From: Lachnospiraceae bacterium UBA3845
GTDB taxonomy: Bacteria > Bacillota > Clostridia > Lachnospirales > Lachnospiraceae
Reading direction: 5' to 3'
NCBI GenBank assembly: GCA_002392705.1
Contig: DGHP01000166.1
Location: 1-9,259 of the forward strand
DNA: 9,259 nucleotides
The translations under genes were made by a program, and so were the position numbers. The stretch's first letter is position 1. Every line of letters starts with the position of its first letter. Of this stretch, positions 1-6,596 are shown piece after piece. A model generated the notes under the pieces. It saw only the letters and a list, made by a program, of their open reading frames with translations, searched no databases and had not been told where the DNA came from.

Positions 1-890
1 TCCGCCTCTGTCAGCCCGAGCGTCATCAGCTTGATCAGCTGTTCGCCGGCAATCTTCCCGATCGCCGCCTCGTGCACCAGCATGGCATCCACACTGTTCG
101 CCTCGAGGGAGGGTACCGCCAGAATTCTGCCCTGGTCCATGATGATGGAGTCGCACTCCGTATGGCCGCTGCAGGCGGCGTCTCCCGTGATCTTCAGGTC
201 CAGCCTCTGGTAGGAGCTGCCGCGTGCGACGCCTCTGGAGACAATATCCGCGCTGGAACCGTCTCCCTCCAGAGTGACATGGTAGGTGCTCAGAGCCTTC
301 TGCACGCCGTGGGTCATCAGTCTCTCGCGAACGACCAGATGGGCGTCTGCAGCAAGTTTTGCTATGGTGGAGCGGTCCGTGGAGTCCACGCCCTTGATCT
401 GGACCATCTCCATCTCCATGCTGCTGCCCTCTTCCATGTAGACTTCGGTCTGCGGGTTCAGGATTCTCTGCCCGAGCCCGTCTCCCGAACCATAATGCTT
501 CTCCACATATTTGATGTGGGAATTCTTTCCGATCCAGAAACGGTGGATCCCGTCATGTTCGGAATCCTGTTTTCCGCAGTTGTCGATGCCGCAGCCGGCA
601 ACAATCAGAACATCACAGTTTTCTCCCACATGAAAATCATTATAGACCGTCTCCGTCAGGCCGCTGGCGCTGATGACCACCGGAATATGGACACTCTGCT
701 TTTTCGTTCCGTCCTTTATCGTAATGTCCAGCCCGGAGCCGTCTGTCTTCGACTGGATATCGATATCCGCGGTCGAATTGCGGCCGACCGATTTGCCGTT
801 GGCCCTCAGATTATATGCCCCGATCGGGACATCATGGAGATCGGCCACCTCTTCCAGTATTCTCTTCTGAATCTGATCCATCTCAAGCAT
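1..890 (-). CDS. sufB: SufB/SufD-family Fe-S cluster scaffold, short (SmsB-like) form, 3' end cut off
   Basis: The product is the scaffold partner of the SufC ATPase encoded just upstream; Fe-S clusters are assembled on this protein family in the cytosol. About 296 residues are visible and the C-terminus runs off the window. The middle and C-terminal part has the beta-helix character of the SufBD family. The stretch around residues 240-250 (C240, H243, E245, C246, then DSII) and the HEAAIGKI segment (H273, E274) match the family's C-terminal core. By spacing, C246, H273 and E274 fit the catalytic Cys, His and Glu known from E. coli SufB. The protein is much shorter than classical SufB (over 450 residues) and lacks its N-terminal extension. 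With only sufC beside it, this resembles the minimal two-component SUF-like (SMS) system. I chose the ATG at 890 because AAGGGGG lies 7 nt upstream; an in-frame ATG at 881 is a weaker alternative. Assigning SufB rather than SufD is uncertain. Confidence 0.88.
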   Translation of the reverse strand, partial: MLEMDQIQKRILEEVADLHDVPIGAYNLRANGKSVGRNSTADIDIQSKTDGSGLDITIKDGTKKQSVHIPVVISASGLTETVYNDFHVGENCDVLIVAGCGIDNCGKQDSEHDGIHRFWIGKNSHIKYVEKHYGSGDGLGQRILNPQTEVYMEEGSSMEMEMVQIKGVDSTDRSTIAKLAADAHLVVRERLMTHGVQKALSTYHVTLEGDGSSADIVSRGVARGSSYQRLDLKITGDAACSGHTECDSIIMDQGRILAVPSLEANSVDAMLVHEAAIGKIAGEQLIKLMTLGLTEA

Positions 891-902
891 GTGACCGCCC
901 CC

Positions 903-1634
903 TTATCTCAGCCTGGAACATGTGTCCACTGCTGCTTCTGTGCCGACAACCTTCGGCAGAATCTCATCCGCCGGGCCCTGCTGTTCCACTCTTCCGTCCC
1001 TCAGGACGATGATCTCATCCGCGATCCGCAGGATCCTCTCCTGATGGGATATAATCACGATCGAACTGTCATGGATCTCCCTGCGCATCTTTTCAAAGAT
1101 CCGGATCAGGTTCTGGAAACTCCAGAGGTCGATCCCGGCCTCCGGCTCATCGAAGACCGACAGTCTGGTTTTACGGGCAAGTACGGTCGCGATCTCTATG
1201 CGCTTCAGTTCTCCGCCGGAGAGGGAAGCATTCACTTCACGCCCGATATAATCCTTTGCGCAGAGCCCCACTTCCGAAAGAAAGTCGCAGGCTTCCTGCA
1301 GGGAAAAATCCTTCCCGGACGCGATGCGGAGCAGGTCGATCACCTGCAGTCCCTTGAAGCGGACCGGCTGCTGAAAGGCAAATCCGATCCCAAGCCTGGC
1401 ACGTTCGGTGATGCCCAGCCCGGTGATATCCTGCCCGTCAAAGAGGATCTGACCCTCCTGCGGTTTTTCAATCCCGGCGATCAGCTTGGCCATAGTCGAC
1501 TTCCCTCCGCCGTTGGGTCCGGTGATCACCACAAATTTATTGTCCTCCACCTTCAGGCTGACGTCTCTGAGAATCTCCTTCCCGTCCCCGCCGTCATCAT
1601 CTACCGTAAATGAAACATTCTTCAGTTCCAGCAT
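903..1634 (-). CDS. sufC: SufC Fe-S cluster assembly ATPase
   Basis: This is the soluble ABC-type ATPase that drives cluster assembly on its SufB/D partner, encoded 12 nt downstream. The 243 residues carry all ABC motifs: Walker A GPNGGGKST (39-47), Q-loop FQQP (87-90), signature LSGGE (138-142), Walker B with FDEPEAGID (161-169) and the switch histidine H197. The sequences DEPEAGID and LSGGELKRIEIA are typical of SufC rather than of transporter ATPases, and the protein has no membrane segments. The start ATG follows GGGGG by 7 nt, and that ribosome site directly abuts the TAA of the upstream membrane protein gene, suggesting translational coupling. No sufS, sufU or sufD gene is visible in the window. 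The call is secure; whether the pair is best named Suf or SMS (SmsCB) would need phylogeny. Confidence 0.95.
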   Translation of the reverse strand: MLELKNVSFTVDDDGGDGKEILRDVSLKVEDNKFVVITGPNGGGKSTMAKLIAGIEKPQEGQILFDGQDITGLGITERARLGIGFAFQQPVRFKGLQVIDLLRIASGKDFSLQEACDFLSEVGLCAKDYIGREVNASLSGGELKRIEIATVLARKTRLSVFDEPEAGIDLWSFQNLIRIFEKMRREIHDSSIVIISHQERILRIADEIIVLRDGRVEQQGPADEILPKVVGTEAAVDTCSRLR

Positions 1635-1646
1635 ATACGGTCCCCC

Positions 1647-3071
1647 TTAATCCTTTCTCTGCTGTGTGTCATCAGCGGCTGCCTGCGCGGATTCTGTCCC
1701 AGCGGCTTTGTCAGAAACCGCCCGATCCGTTCCGCCGTCAGCGCTGTCCTCTGCCTGTTCCCGCTCCCTGCGGGCTGGTTCCGTTTCAGCCGGAAGACGC
1801 AGCCCTTTCTGCTGCATAGCTTCCAGAAACATCTGCTCAGGCATTCCCAGTTTTTCCGCCGCGATCTCAGGAGAATAGAGCCCTTCCGCGACATCCGAGC
1901 AGCGGTCCTGAAGTCTTGCGGAAGCGACGGCCCTGGCGACGGTTTCAGTCAGTTCCCTGGCAATCTCGCCCGCCTTGCCGCTGATATCAGCTTCCATATC
2001 CTCCAGATTCTTCAGTTCATAGCGGGTGAAAGCATCCAGTCCGGAACTGTCCTGCGCTGTGCCTCCCTGAGAGGCATGCCCCGCAGCAGTTCCCTGGACG
2101 GCGCGTCCCGCAGCAGTTCCCTGAGCGGCTGTATATCCGAAAGCTCCTGTCCGGGCACCCGCTGTCCCATATGCACCGGTTTGAGAATAAGACCCGGAAT
2201 TTTCTGTCCGGGCGCCCGCTGTCCCATATGCGCCGGTCTGAACGCCGGCCCGGCCGCTTTCATCCTGCCGCTTATCTGAACTGCGGCCGCCTTCCTCAGC
2301 GGCGCTGCCGCTTTCCCGGGCTTCTGAGACGTCTTCTGGCCGGTCCTCCCGAGCCGGATCGCTGCTGCCGCCAAACATCTTCTCTCTTTTCCGCACCGCA
2401 TGGAGGGAAAGCGACTGGGCTAGCACCCCTGTTCCCGCGCACACGCCGAAAAGAATCATCCTGAGCAGCCGCTGGTTCATCCAGGGAATATTTGAAAGAA
2501 AAGTGATGCGGTCCAGCGGGATCAGCCCGGCCAGGATCGTTCCGAGCAGTGCGCCTCCGATCAGGCCGTGCACCGCGCCGCCAAGCTTTACCGCAAATGT
2601 CCCTGCCAGAATTCCGCCGGTAAGGGCCAGAACCGCCAGCAGGATCCTTCCATTGCGGCTTCCCTGTTCCAGTGCGGGGATAAACCTTCCCGCCGCGGCA
2701 GCTGCCGTGCATCCGAGAATCACTCCGCCGGCTGTCAGGTAGAGCCGGGGAAGCAGGCAGCAGACAATGCCGCAGGCCGCGCCTGCGATCAGAACCCAGA
2801 TCAGTACCTTCCGGTCTTCCGTCCCGGCCGTCAGCGCCGCTGTAAGAAAAGCAATGTTCACGCCGGATCCAAAGCCTGCGAAAAAGCGGGCGCCCCGGTT
2901 CATCTTATATCCCCACCAGCATTCCATCAGGCTCATGCCGAAAGTCAGGACCAGGAGAAAGACTGCTATCGCTTTCATCCAGGCGGGGAGCATGGCAAAA
3001 GCCTCTCTCCAGACCCCGGCAGCCGCCGTTGTCATCAGGTTTGAAAAATGTTCCAATATAGTCCAGATCAT
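1647..3071 (-). CDS. Seven-pass TMEM198/DUF4203-like membrane protein with repetitive cytosolic-type tail
   Basis: This 474-residue protein has no function I can name. The N-terminal half shows about seven hydrophobic, Gly/Ala-rich segments (near 32-50, 62-80, 88-106, 110-127, 141-160, 163-183 and 202-222). The motif WGYKMNRGARFFAGFGSG (53-70) resembles the GYxxxRxxxFxxGFxxG pattern of TMEM198/DUF4203 proteins. Residues 225-345 are hydrophilic and low-complexity, rich in Gly, Ala, Ser and Thr, with two tandem repeat families (about 278-310 and 316-334). A helical stretch follows (350-385). Then comes a helix-turn-helix-like segment (about 400-425, SPEIAAEKLGMPEQMFLEAM) and an acidic/polar end. 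Start choice: GGAG lies 7 nt before the ATG. It is first in a tight operon with sufC and sufB (12-nt gap), so a link to Fe-S assembly is possible but only inferred from position. Confidence 0.85.
   Translation of the reverse strand: MIWTILEHFSNLMTTAAAGVWREAFAMLPAWMKAIAVFLLVLTFGMSLMECWWGYKMNRGARFFAGFGSGVNIAFLTAALTAGTEDRKVLIWVLIAGAACGIVCCLLPRLYLTAGGVILGCTAAAAAGRFIPALEQGSRNGRILLAVLALTGGILAGTFAVKLGGAVHGLIGGALLGTILAGLIPLDRITFLSNIPWMNQRLLRMILFGVCAGTGVLAQSLSLHAVRKREKMFGGSSDPAREDRPEDVSEARESGSAAEEGGRSSDKRQDESGRAGVQTGAYGTAGARTENSGSYSQTGAYGTAGARTGAFGYTAAQGTAAGRAVQGTAAGHASQGGTAQDSSGLDAFTRYELKNLEDMEADISGKAGEIARELTETVARAVASARLQDRCSDVAEGLYSPEIAAEKLGMPEQMFLEAMQQKGLRLPAETEPARREREQAEDSADGGTDRAVSDKAAGTESAQAAADDTQQRKD
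2080..2123. repeat. Two copies of a 27-nt in-frame coding repeat
   Basis: The 17-nt string CCCGCAGCAGTTCCCTG occurs at 2080-2096 and again at 2107-2123, offset by 27 nt (9 codons). On the minus strand it encodes VQGTAAGRA or VQGTAAGHA, and a degenerate third unit follows. It lies inside the hydrophilic tail of the membrane protein. The exact 27-nt period suggests expansion by slippage or unequal recombination. Confidence 0.8.
2147..2241. repeat. Two copies of a 57-nt-period coding repeat
   Basis: The segments 2147-2184 and 2204-2241 are identical except for about three substitutions (2157/2214, 2175/2232 and 2181/2238) and are offset by 57 nt (19 codons). Both encode QTGAYGTAGART on the minus strand, separated by a seven-residue spacer, ENSGSYS. 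All differences are single bases and the frame is kept, so the repeat is probably under selection at protein level or is recent. Confidence 0.85.
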
Positions 3072-3098
3072 ATCAGTCTCCGATTTCCATCTGTCAGT

Positions 3099-3112
3099 CT
3101 GAGATAACTCAG
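3099..3112. promoter_or_regulatory. Palindrome at the predicted transcription start (possible operator)
   Basis: The 14-nt sequence CTGAGATAACTCAG is a perfect inverted repeat with 5-nt arms and a 4-nt centre. It lies just downstream of the -10 element of the promoter for the membrane protein-sufCB operon, where a bound repressor would block transcription. The regulator is unknown, and a chance palindrome is possible at this length. Confidence 0.35.
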
Positions 3113-3115
3113 GAC

Positions 3116-3143
3116 ATTATACCACTTTTGCGGCTTCTGTACA
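3116..3143 (-). promoter_or_regulatory. Sigma-A-type promoter for the membrane protein-sufC-sufB operon
   Basis: On the minus strand, TGTACA (3143-3138) is followed after 16 nt by a consensus TATAAT (3121-3116). This is a perfect -10 with a 4-of-6 -35. The expected start near 3109 leaves a leader of about 40 nt before the ATG at 3071. The -35 lies within the palindrome CTGTACAG (3137-3144). No T-run terminator is visible between the ABC transporter stop and this promoter, so some read-through from upstream is also possible. Confidence 0.65.
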
Positions 3144-3154
3144 GTCATCCCGCC

Positions 3155-4894
3155 TTATACTCTGTCAGAGTCGTCCATGCGGAAAAGCTCCTGGGTCCGG
3201 TAAAGCTTCGCGTACTCCCCGTCCGCCTGAAGAAGTTCTCTGTGACTGCCTTCCTCCACGATCCTGCCCTCCTCGATCACTACGATCCGGTCCGCGCCGC
3301 GCACGGTGGACAGGCGGTGGGCGATCACAAAGGAAGTTCTCCCCTTCATGAGTTCCTCGAAACTGTGCTGGATCCGCTGCTCCGTGATTGTATCCAGGGC
3401 GCTTGTCGCCTCGTCCAGAATCAGGACAGCCGGATTTTTCAGGAAAATGCGGGCGATGGAGATTCTCTGCCGCTGCCCGCCGGACAGCTTCGCGCCGCGT
3501 TCCCCGACGTATGTCTGGAATTCATCCTGCATTTCCAGGATATCATCATAGATCTCCGCCTTCCGGGCCGCCTCAAAAACCTCCTCGTCGGATGCGTCCG
3601 GCCTTCCGTAGCGGATGTTTTCCATAATCGTATCCGCGAATATAAAGACTTCCTGCTGCACGATCCCCACGCTGCTCCTCAGGGACGCCTTGGTCACATC
3701 CCGGATATCCTCACCGTCGATCCGGATCGCGCCGCCGGTCACATCGTAAAAACGGGGAATCAGCTGGCAGAGGGTGGTCTTGCCTCCGCCGGAAGCTCCG
3801 ACAACGGCGATCATCTCCCCGGGGGCCGCATGCAGGTCCACGTCATGAAGAACCTCCGACCTGCCCTCATAGGAGAAGGAAACATGATCAATATCAATTC
3901 TTCCTTCCTTAACGACCAGCTCCCCAGCGTCCTCTTTCTCCCTGACGGCCGGCTCGATCGACATGATCTCCTCCACTCTGTGAAGTCCGGCCATACCGCT
4001 GGAAAAAGTCTCCGCAAACTGGGCCAGCTTCCGGATCGGGGTCACAAAAGTGCTGACAAAAAGCGTGAAGGTGATCAGGTCGATGTAATTCAGCCTCCCT
4101 TTCATGATCAGGTAACCGCCGAAGCTGATGACCGACACCGGGATAATTCCCATGAAAAACTCCTGGGAAGCATTGAAGCGTCCCATTGCCCTGTGAAACT
4201 CCTTCTTCGCACCGCGGTAGTTCCAGTTCGCCCGGTCAAAACGCGCGCGGTCGACGGGTTCATTGGCGAAGGCTTTGGAAGTCTTCATTCCTGACAGGCT
4301 GGATTCGATATCCGTGTTGATATCTGCAAGCCGGGCCTTGACATTCCTGGAAGCCTGCGACATTCCCCTGCGCTGCAGGATCGTGATCGTCAGGAAAATG
4401 GGAATCAGCAGGGCTACCACAATAGCAAGCCTCCACTGGATCCGGAACATCATGAAGAGTGCGCCGAATATCGTCAGCAGCGAAATCAGCAGATCCTCCG
4501 GCCCGTGGTGGGCCAGCTCCGTAACCTCAAAAAGATCCCCTGTCAGGCGGCTCATCAGCGAGCCGGTCCTTGTCCGGTCATAAAACTCAAAATCCAGGGT
4601 CTGCAGATGGCGGAAGAGATCCGCCCGGATATCCGTTTCCACCCGGATCCCGAAGGTATGCCCCCAGTATGTCATAATATAGTAACAGACAGAGCGCAGC
4701 AGATAAGAGCATGCCACGATCCCCATTACAATAAAAAAGACCCGGTACTTTTCATCCGGAAGCAGTTCATACATGGCCTTCCGGGAAACAATGGGAAACG
4801 CCAGGTCCACGGCGGCGACCATGCAGGCGCAGAAAAGGTCCAGCAGAAACAGTTTCATATGCGGACGAAAATAACGAAGCAGCGTTTTCAACAT
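3155..4894 (-). CDS. Half-size ABC exporter (fused membrane and ATPase domains)
   Basis: This is a half-transporter of the MsbA/LmrA type that would work as a dimer in the cytoplasmic membrane, expelling an unknown substrate. From the chosen start it has 579 residues. The N-terminal part (about 1-310) has six hydrophobic segments (near 16-34, 52-73, 134-150, 155-172, 243-262 and 270-285). The C-terminal ATPase has Walker A GASGGGKTT (366-374), Q-loop Q413, signature LSGGQRQR (470-477), Walker B LILDEATSALD (491-501) and switch H526. All catalytic positions are intact, so a homodimer is plausible; no partner half-transporter is adjacent. I chose the ATG at 4894 (MLKTLLRYF) because GGAAAGG lies 9 nt upstream. 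The frame extends to 4990, but that longer start would read through the upstream gene's terminator and overlap its stop. The substrate cannot be told from the sequence. Confidence 0.95.
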   Translation of the reverse strand: MLKTLLRYFRPHMKLFLLDLFCACMVAAVDLAFPIVSRKAMYELLPDEKYRVFFIVMGIVACSYLLRSVCYYIMTYWGHTFGIRVETDIRADLFRHLQTLDFEFYDRTRTGSLMSRLTGDLFEVTELAHHGPEDLLISLLTIFGALFMMFRIQWRLAIVVALLIPIFLTITILQRRGMSQASRNVKARLADINTDIESSLSGMKTSKAFANEPVDRARFDRANWNYRGAKKEFHRAMGRFNASQEFFMGIIPVSVISFGGYLIMKGRLNYIDLITFTLFVSTFVTPIRKLAQFAETFSSGMAGLHRVEEIMSIEPAVREKEDAGELVVKEGRIDIDHVSFSYEGRSEVLHDVDLHAAPGEMIAVVGASGGGKTTLCQLIPRFYDVTGGAIRIDGEDIRDVTKASLRSSVGIVQQEVFIFADTIMENIRYGRPDASDEEVFEAARKAEIYDDILEMQDEFQTYVGERGAKLSGGQRQRISIARIFLKNPAVLILDEATSALDTITEQRIQHSFEELMKGRTSFVIAHRLSTVRGADRIVVIEEGRIVEEGSHRELLQADGEYAKLYRTQELFRMDDSDRV

Positions 4895-4903
4895 TTCATA
4901 ATA

Positions 4904-4910
4904 CCTTTCC
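4904..4910 (-). promoter_or_regulatory. Ribosome binding site deciding the ABC exporter start
   Basis: GGAAAGG on the minus strand lies 9 nt before the ATG at 4894. The longer in-frame start at 4990 has no support, because it lies upstream of a terminator hairpin and inside the preceding coding region. Confidence 0.7.
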
Positions 4911-4925
4911 GCGCGGCGAAGTTCT

Positions 4926-4963
4926 AAAAAACACGGCTGCCGCACCGGAGGATACGGCAGCCG
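4926..4963 (-). terminator. Rho-independent terminator after the TerB-like gene
   Basis: On the minus strand CGGCTGCCG (4963-4955) pairs perfectly with CGGCAGCCG (4942-4934) across a 12-nt loop, and is followed by TG and six T (4931-4926). It lies 17 nt after the TAA of the TerB-like gene and only about 31 nt before the ABC exporter ATG, so it may act as an attenuator between the two genes. Confidence 0.85.
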
Positions 4964-4979
4964 GATGAAACTGTCCGGA

Positions 4980-5375
4980 TTACCGGGCAATGATCGCCCT
5001 CAGCTTTACATGTGCCTTTCTCATCTCCTGGGCGACTTCAGCCAGCCCCCGGATCTCCTCCTCCGAAAGATGCATATCAGCCTCTGCGGAATCTATCATC
5101 TTCTGGTCAAGCTCTGTAATAATATCATTCGAATACAATACCGTATACAGGCCGAAGAAAACGATCCGGCGCACCTGGGCAGGCCGGTCTCCGAAATAAT
5201 CGAGCAGTTCCTGGAAGCTGCCGGTATTCCCGATGCTTGAAACATTGCACTGTCTGCGGAATTCCGCAAGCTCATGCATCTCCTCGTCCGACAGGCTCCT
5301 GTCAGCATAGGCCGCCTTATAGGCAAGTTCAACAAATTTTTCCTTATCCGTCTGATTCAGATTCTCAAGCAGCAT
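4980..5375 (-). CDS. TerB-like (tellurite-resistance family) small acidic helical protein
   Basis: This is a 131-residue, mostly helical, soluble protein. The segment AAYADRSLSDEE (21-32) fits the 'A-x-x-D-G-x-(V/I)-x-x-E-E' hallmark of TerB/DjlA-N-like domains. A second, similar acidic turn occurs near 100-108 (ADMHLSEEE), giving the two-fold pattern of that fold. In relatives these acidic turns can bind metal ions, but the cellular role of most such proteins is unknown. I chose the ATG at 5375, which has the strong ribosome site AGGAGAGGTG 6 nt upstream. The frame is open back to 5420, but the extra N-terminal residues have no such support. No other ter genes are visible. It has its own promoter and terminator, so it may be monocistronic. 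Family membership is from motif resemblance only. Confidence 0.8.
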   Translation of the reverse strand: MLLENLNQTDKEKFVELAYKAAYADRSLSDEEMHELAEFRRQCNVSSIGNTGSFQELLDYFGDRPAQVRRIVFFGLYTVLYSNDIITELDQKMIDSAEADMHLSEEEIRGLAEVAQEMRKAHVKLRAIIAR

Positions 5376-5381
5376 ATTCTT

Positions 5382-5391
5382 CACCTCTCCT
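5382..5391 (-). promoter_or_regulatory. Strong ribosome binding site deciding the TerB-like start
   Basis: AGGAGAGGTG on the minus strand ends 6 nt before the ATG at 5375. This favours the 131-residue form over a frame extended to 5420. Confidence 0.8.
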
Positions 5392-5490
5392 GTATAGTTA
5401 CTCTTTACGGCCCTCCACACATCAGATCACACACATATCCCACCCGGCAGCTTTGCAGCCTTAATGGAATAACGTACGGAATAGACCATG

Positions 5491-5514
5491 CGTGCCTGCG
5501 CTGAAAAAGGCACG
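5491..5514 (-). promoter_or_regulatory. Hairpin in the leader of the TerB-like gene
   Basis: CGTGCCT (5491-5497) and AGGCACG (5508-5514) form a perfect 7-bp stem with a 10-nt loop in the transcribed leader, about 15 nt after the predicted transcription start. No T-run follows it in the direction of transcription, so it is not a simple terminator. It could stabilise the mRNA or be part of a regulatory leader. No known riboswitch class is recognised. Confidence 0.4.
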
Positions 5515-5534
5515 GATCCTGTCCCGATAAAGGG

Positions 5535-5564
5535 AGTATATCATACTTGCAGGCCGATCTCCAA
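5535..5564 (-). promoter_or_regulatory. Promoter of the TerB-like gene (extended -10)
   Basis: On the minus strand TATACT (5540-5535) is preceded by TGA, giving an extended -10 (TGnTATACT). A weak -35, TTGGAG (5564-5559), lies 18 nt upstream. The predicted leader to the ATG at 5375 is about 150 nt, long for such a small gene. The promoter sits just after the T-run behind the PfkB kinase gene. Confidence 0.55.
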
Positions 5565-5568
5565 CGAT

Positions 5569-5594
5569 AAAAAACAGCAGCTTCTGATTACAGA
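5569..5594 (-). terminator. Weak possible terminator after the PfkB kinase gene
   Basis: Right after the TGA of the kinase gene, the minus strand has TCTG-TAAT-CAGA (5594-5583), then GCTGCTG and six T (5574-5569). The T-run is good, but the stem is only 4 bp and does not touch it. Termination here is plausible by position but poorly supported by structure. Confidence 0.3.
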
Positions 5595-6527
5595 TCACAG
5601 ATCCAGCGTCAGGAATGTCTCGTGCGCAAGCAGGGCCCCTGAAGTACCGACAACCGCGGCCGAAACCCGGTTTGCCTTCCGCACCGCCTCCGGAAGATCC
5701 TCTCCCAGCTGGCGAAGGGCGATAAAGCTTCCGATATGGCTGTCTCCCGCTCCGACTGTATCGACGATATTCGATACGGGAAAAGTGGGAATCCGTTCAT
5801 TTACAAAACTTCCGTCATCCCTGTTGCCGGTCAGCCTGCAGCCTTCCGCTCCCAGCGTCACAAGGACCGTATTCCCCGTACGCCTGTGAAGCTGCAGGGC
5901 AGCCTCTTCCTCCCCGCTGCAGCCGGTATAGGCGCAGGCTTCCTCCCGGTTCAGATGCAGGATGGGAGCCAGATTCAGGATCCTCTCCATCTTCCCGGGA
6001 GCGATCATGCAGATCCTGGAACTTGGCGCGAAATATACCAGATATTCCGGATGCCGTTCCAGAAATTCTATTATATAAACCCCGCTTGGTTCTTCAATCT
6101 CAAGGCCGCAGATATAGACGCTGTCAATCTCCCGGCCCAGCCCCGAGTCCTCAAGCTCCCGGAACCATTCCGGCCTGAAAAAGTATTCGGCGCCGTGGTA
6201 ACAGATAAAGGTCCGCTCCCCGTCCGGTTCCACCAGGCAGTAGCAGCAGCCGTTTTCAGCGGAAGGCTCCGGCGCACGGGTCCGGATCCCCCTCTTTTTC
6301 AGCTCCGAACGGACAAAATCTCCGTAGACGCCTCTGCCGACCGGCAGAAAAGGAATGCAGGGCACGCCGAAATGCAGGATACTGTCGCATACATTGAAGG
6401 CGCAGCCGCCCAGAGACAGATGCTGCTCATAGACGTTCACGTCCTCACTGCGGACCGGAATATGGCTGACAGGGATCAGGATATCCGTCGTCGCCGAGCC
6501 GATCACAAGTACTTTTCCACCATTCAT
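5595..6527 (-). CDS. PfkB-family carbohydrate or nucleoside kinase
   Basis: This 310-residue kinase would transfer phosphate from ATP to a sugar, nucleoside or similar hydroxyl compound. It has the ribokinase-fold landmarks: a substrate-side Gly-Gly motif SLGGCAFNV (38-46), the segment NREEA (193-197) and GAEG (226-229). The C-terminal PfkB signature is DTVGAGD (256-262), with the anion-hole glycines and catalytic D262. The substrate cannot be assigned from these motifs. It is third in a probable operon after moaA and the XdhC-like gene, with a 69-nt gap that contains a GC-rich inverted repeat. That context could suggest purine or nucleoside metabolism linked to a molybdenum hydroxylase, but this is inference. 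The start ATG has only a modest GGGG ribosome site about 9 nt upstream; the first residues (KVLVIGSATTDILI) fit the family's usual N-terminus, supporting the start. Confidence 0.92.
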   Translation of the reverse strand: MNGGKVLVIGSATTDILIPVSHIPVRSEDVNVYEQHLSLGGCAFNVCDSILHFGVPCIPFLPVGRGVYGDFVRSELKKRGIRTRAPEPSAENGCCYCLVEPDGERTFICYHGAEYFFRPEWFRELEDSGLGREIDSVYICGLEIEEPSGVYIIEFLERHPEYLVYFAPSSRICMIAPGKMERILNLAPILHLNREEACAYTGCSGEEEAALQLHRRTGNTVLVTLGAEGCRLTGNRDDGSFVNERIPTFPVSNIVDTVGAGDSHIGSFIALRQLGEDLPEAVRKANRVSAAVVGTSGALLAHETFLTLDL

Positions 6528-6566
6528 ATCGATAAACCCCGAAGTTTCTGCCTGTTGGATTTTCCG

Positions 6567-6583
6567 GCCGGTCCAAAGCCGGC
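6567..6583 (-). other. Small inverted repeat between the XdhC-like and kinase genes
   Basis: GCCGG (6567-6571) and CCGGC (6579-6583) form a 5-bp GC stem with a 7-nt loop in the 69-nt spacer. No T-run follows on the minus strand, so it is unlikely to terminate transcription. It may be an mRNA processing or stability element, or chance in GC-rich DNA. Confidence 0.3.
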
Positions 6584-6596
6584 GCCGACGGAACCT

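Noticed and set aside
72..1613. Long plus-strand open frame of 513 codons opposite sufC and sufB
   Set aside because: It is antisense to two genes with full family motifs, spans their junction, has no recognisable domain and is the expected by-product of GC-rich codon use.
3128..4294. Plus-strand open frame of 388 codons opposite the ABC exporter
   Set aside because: The minus strand carries all ABC motifs here; the plus-strand product has no recognisable features.
4895..4990. Longer N-terminus for the ABC exporter, starting at 4990
   Set aside because: It would include the terminator hairpin, overlap the TerB-like stop and add residues unlike the family; the ATG at 4894 has a ribosome site.
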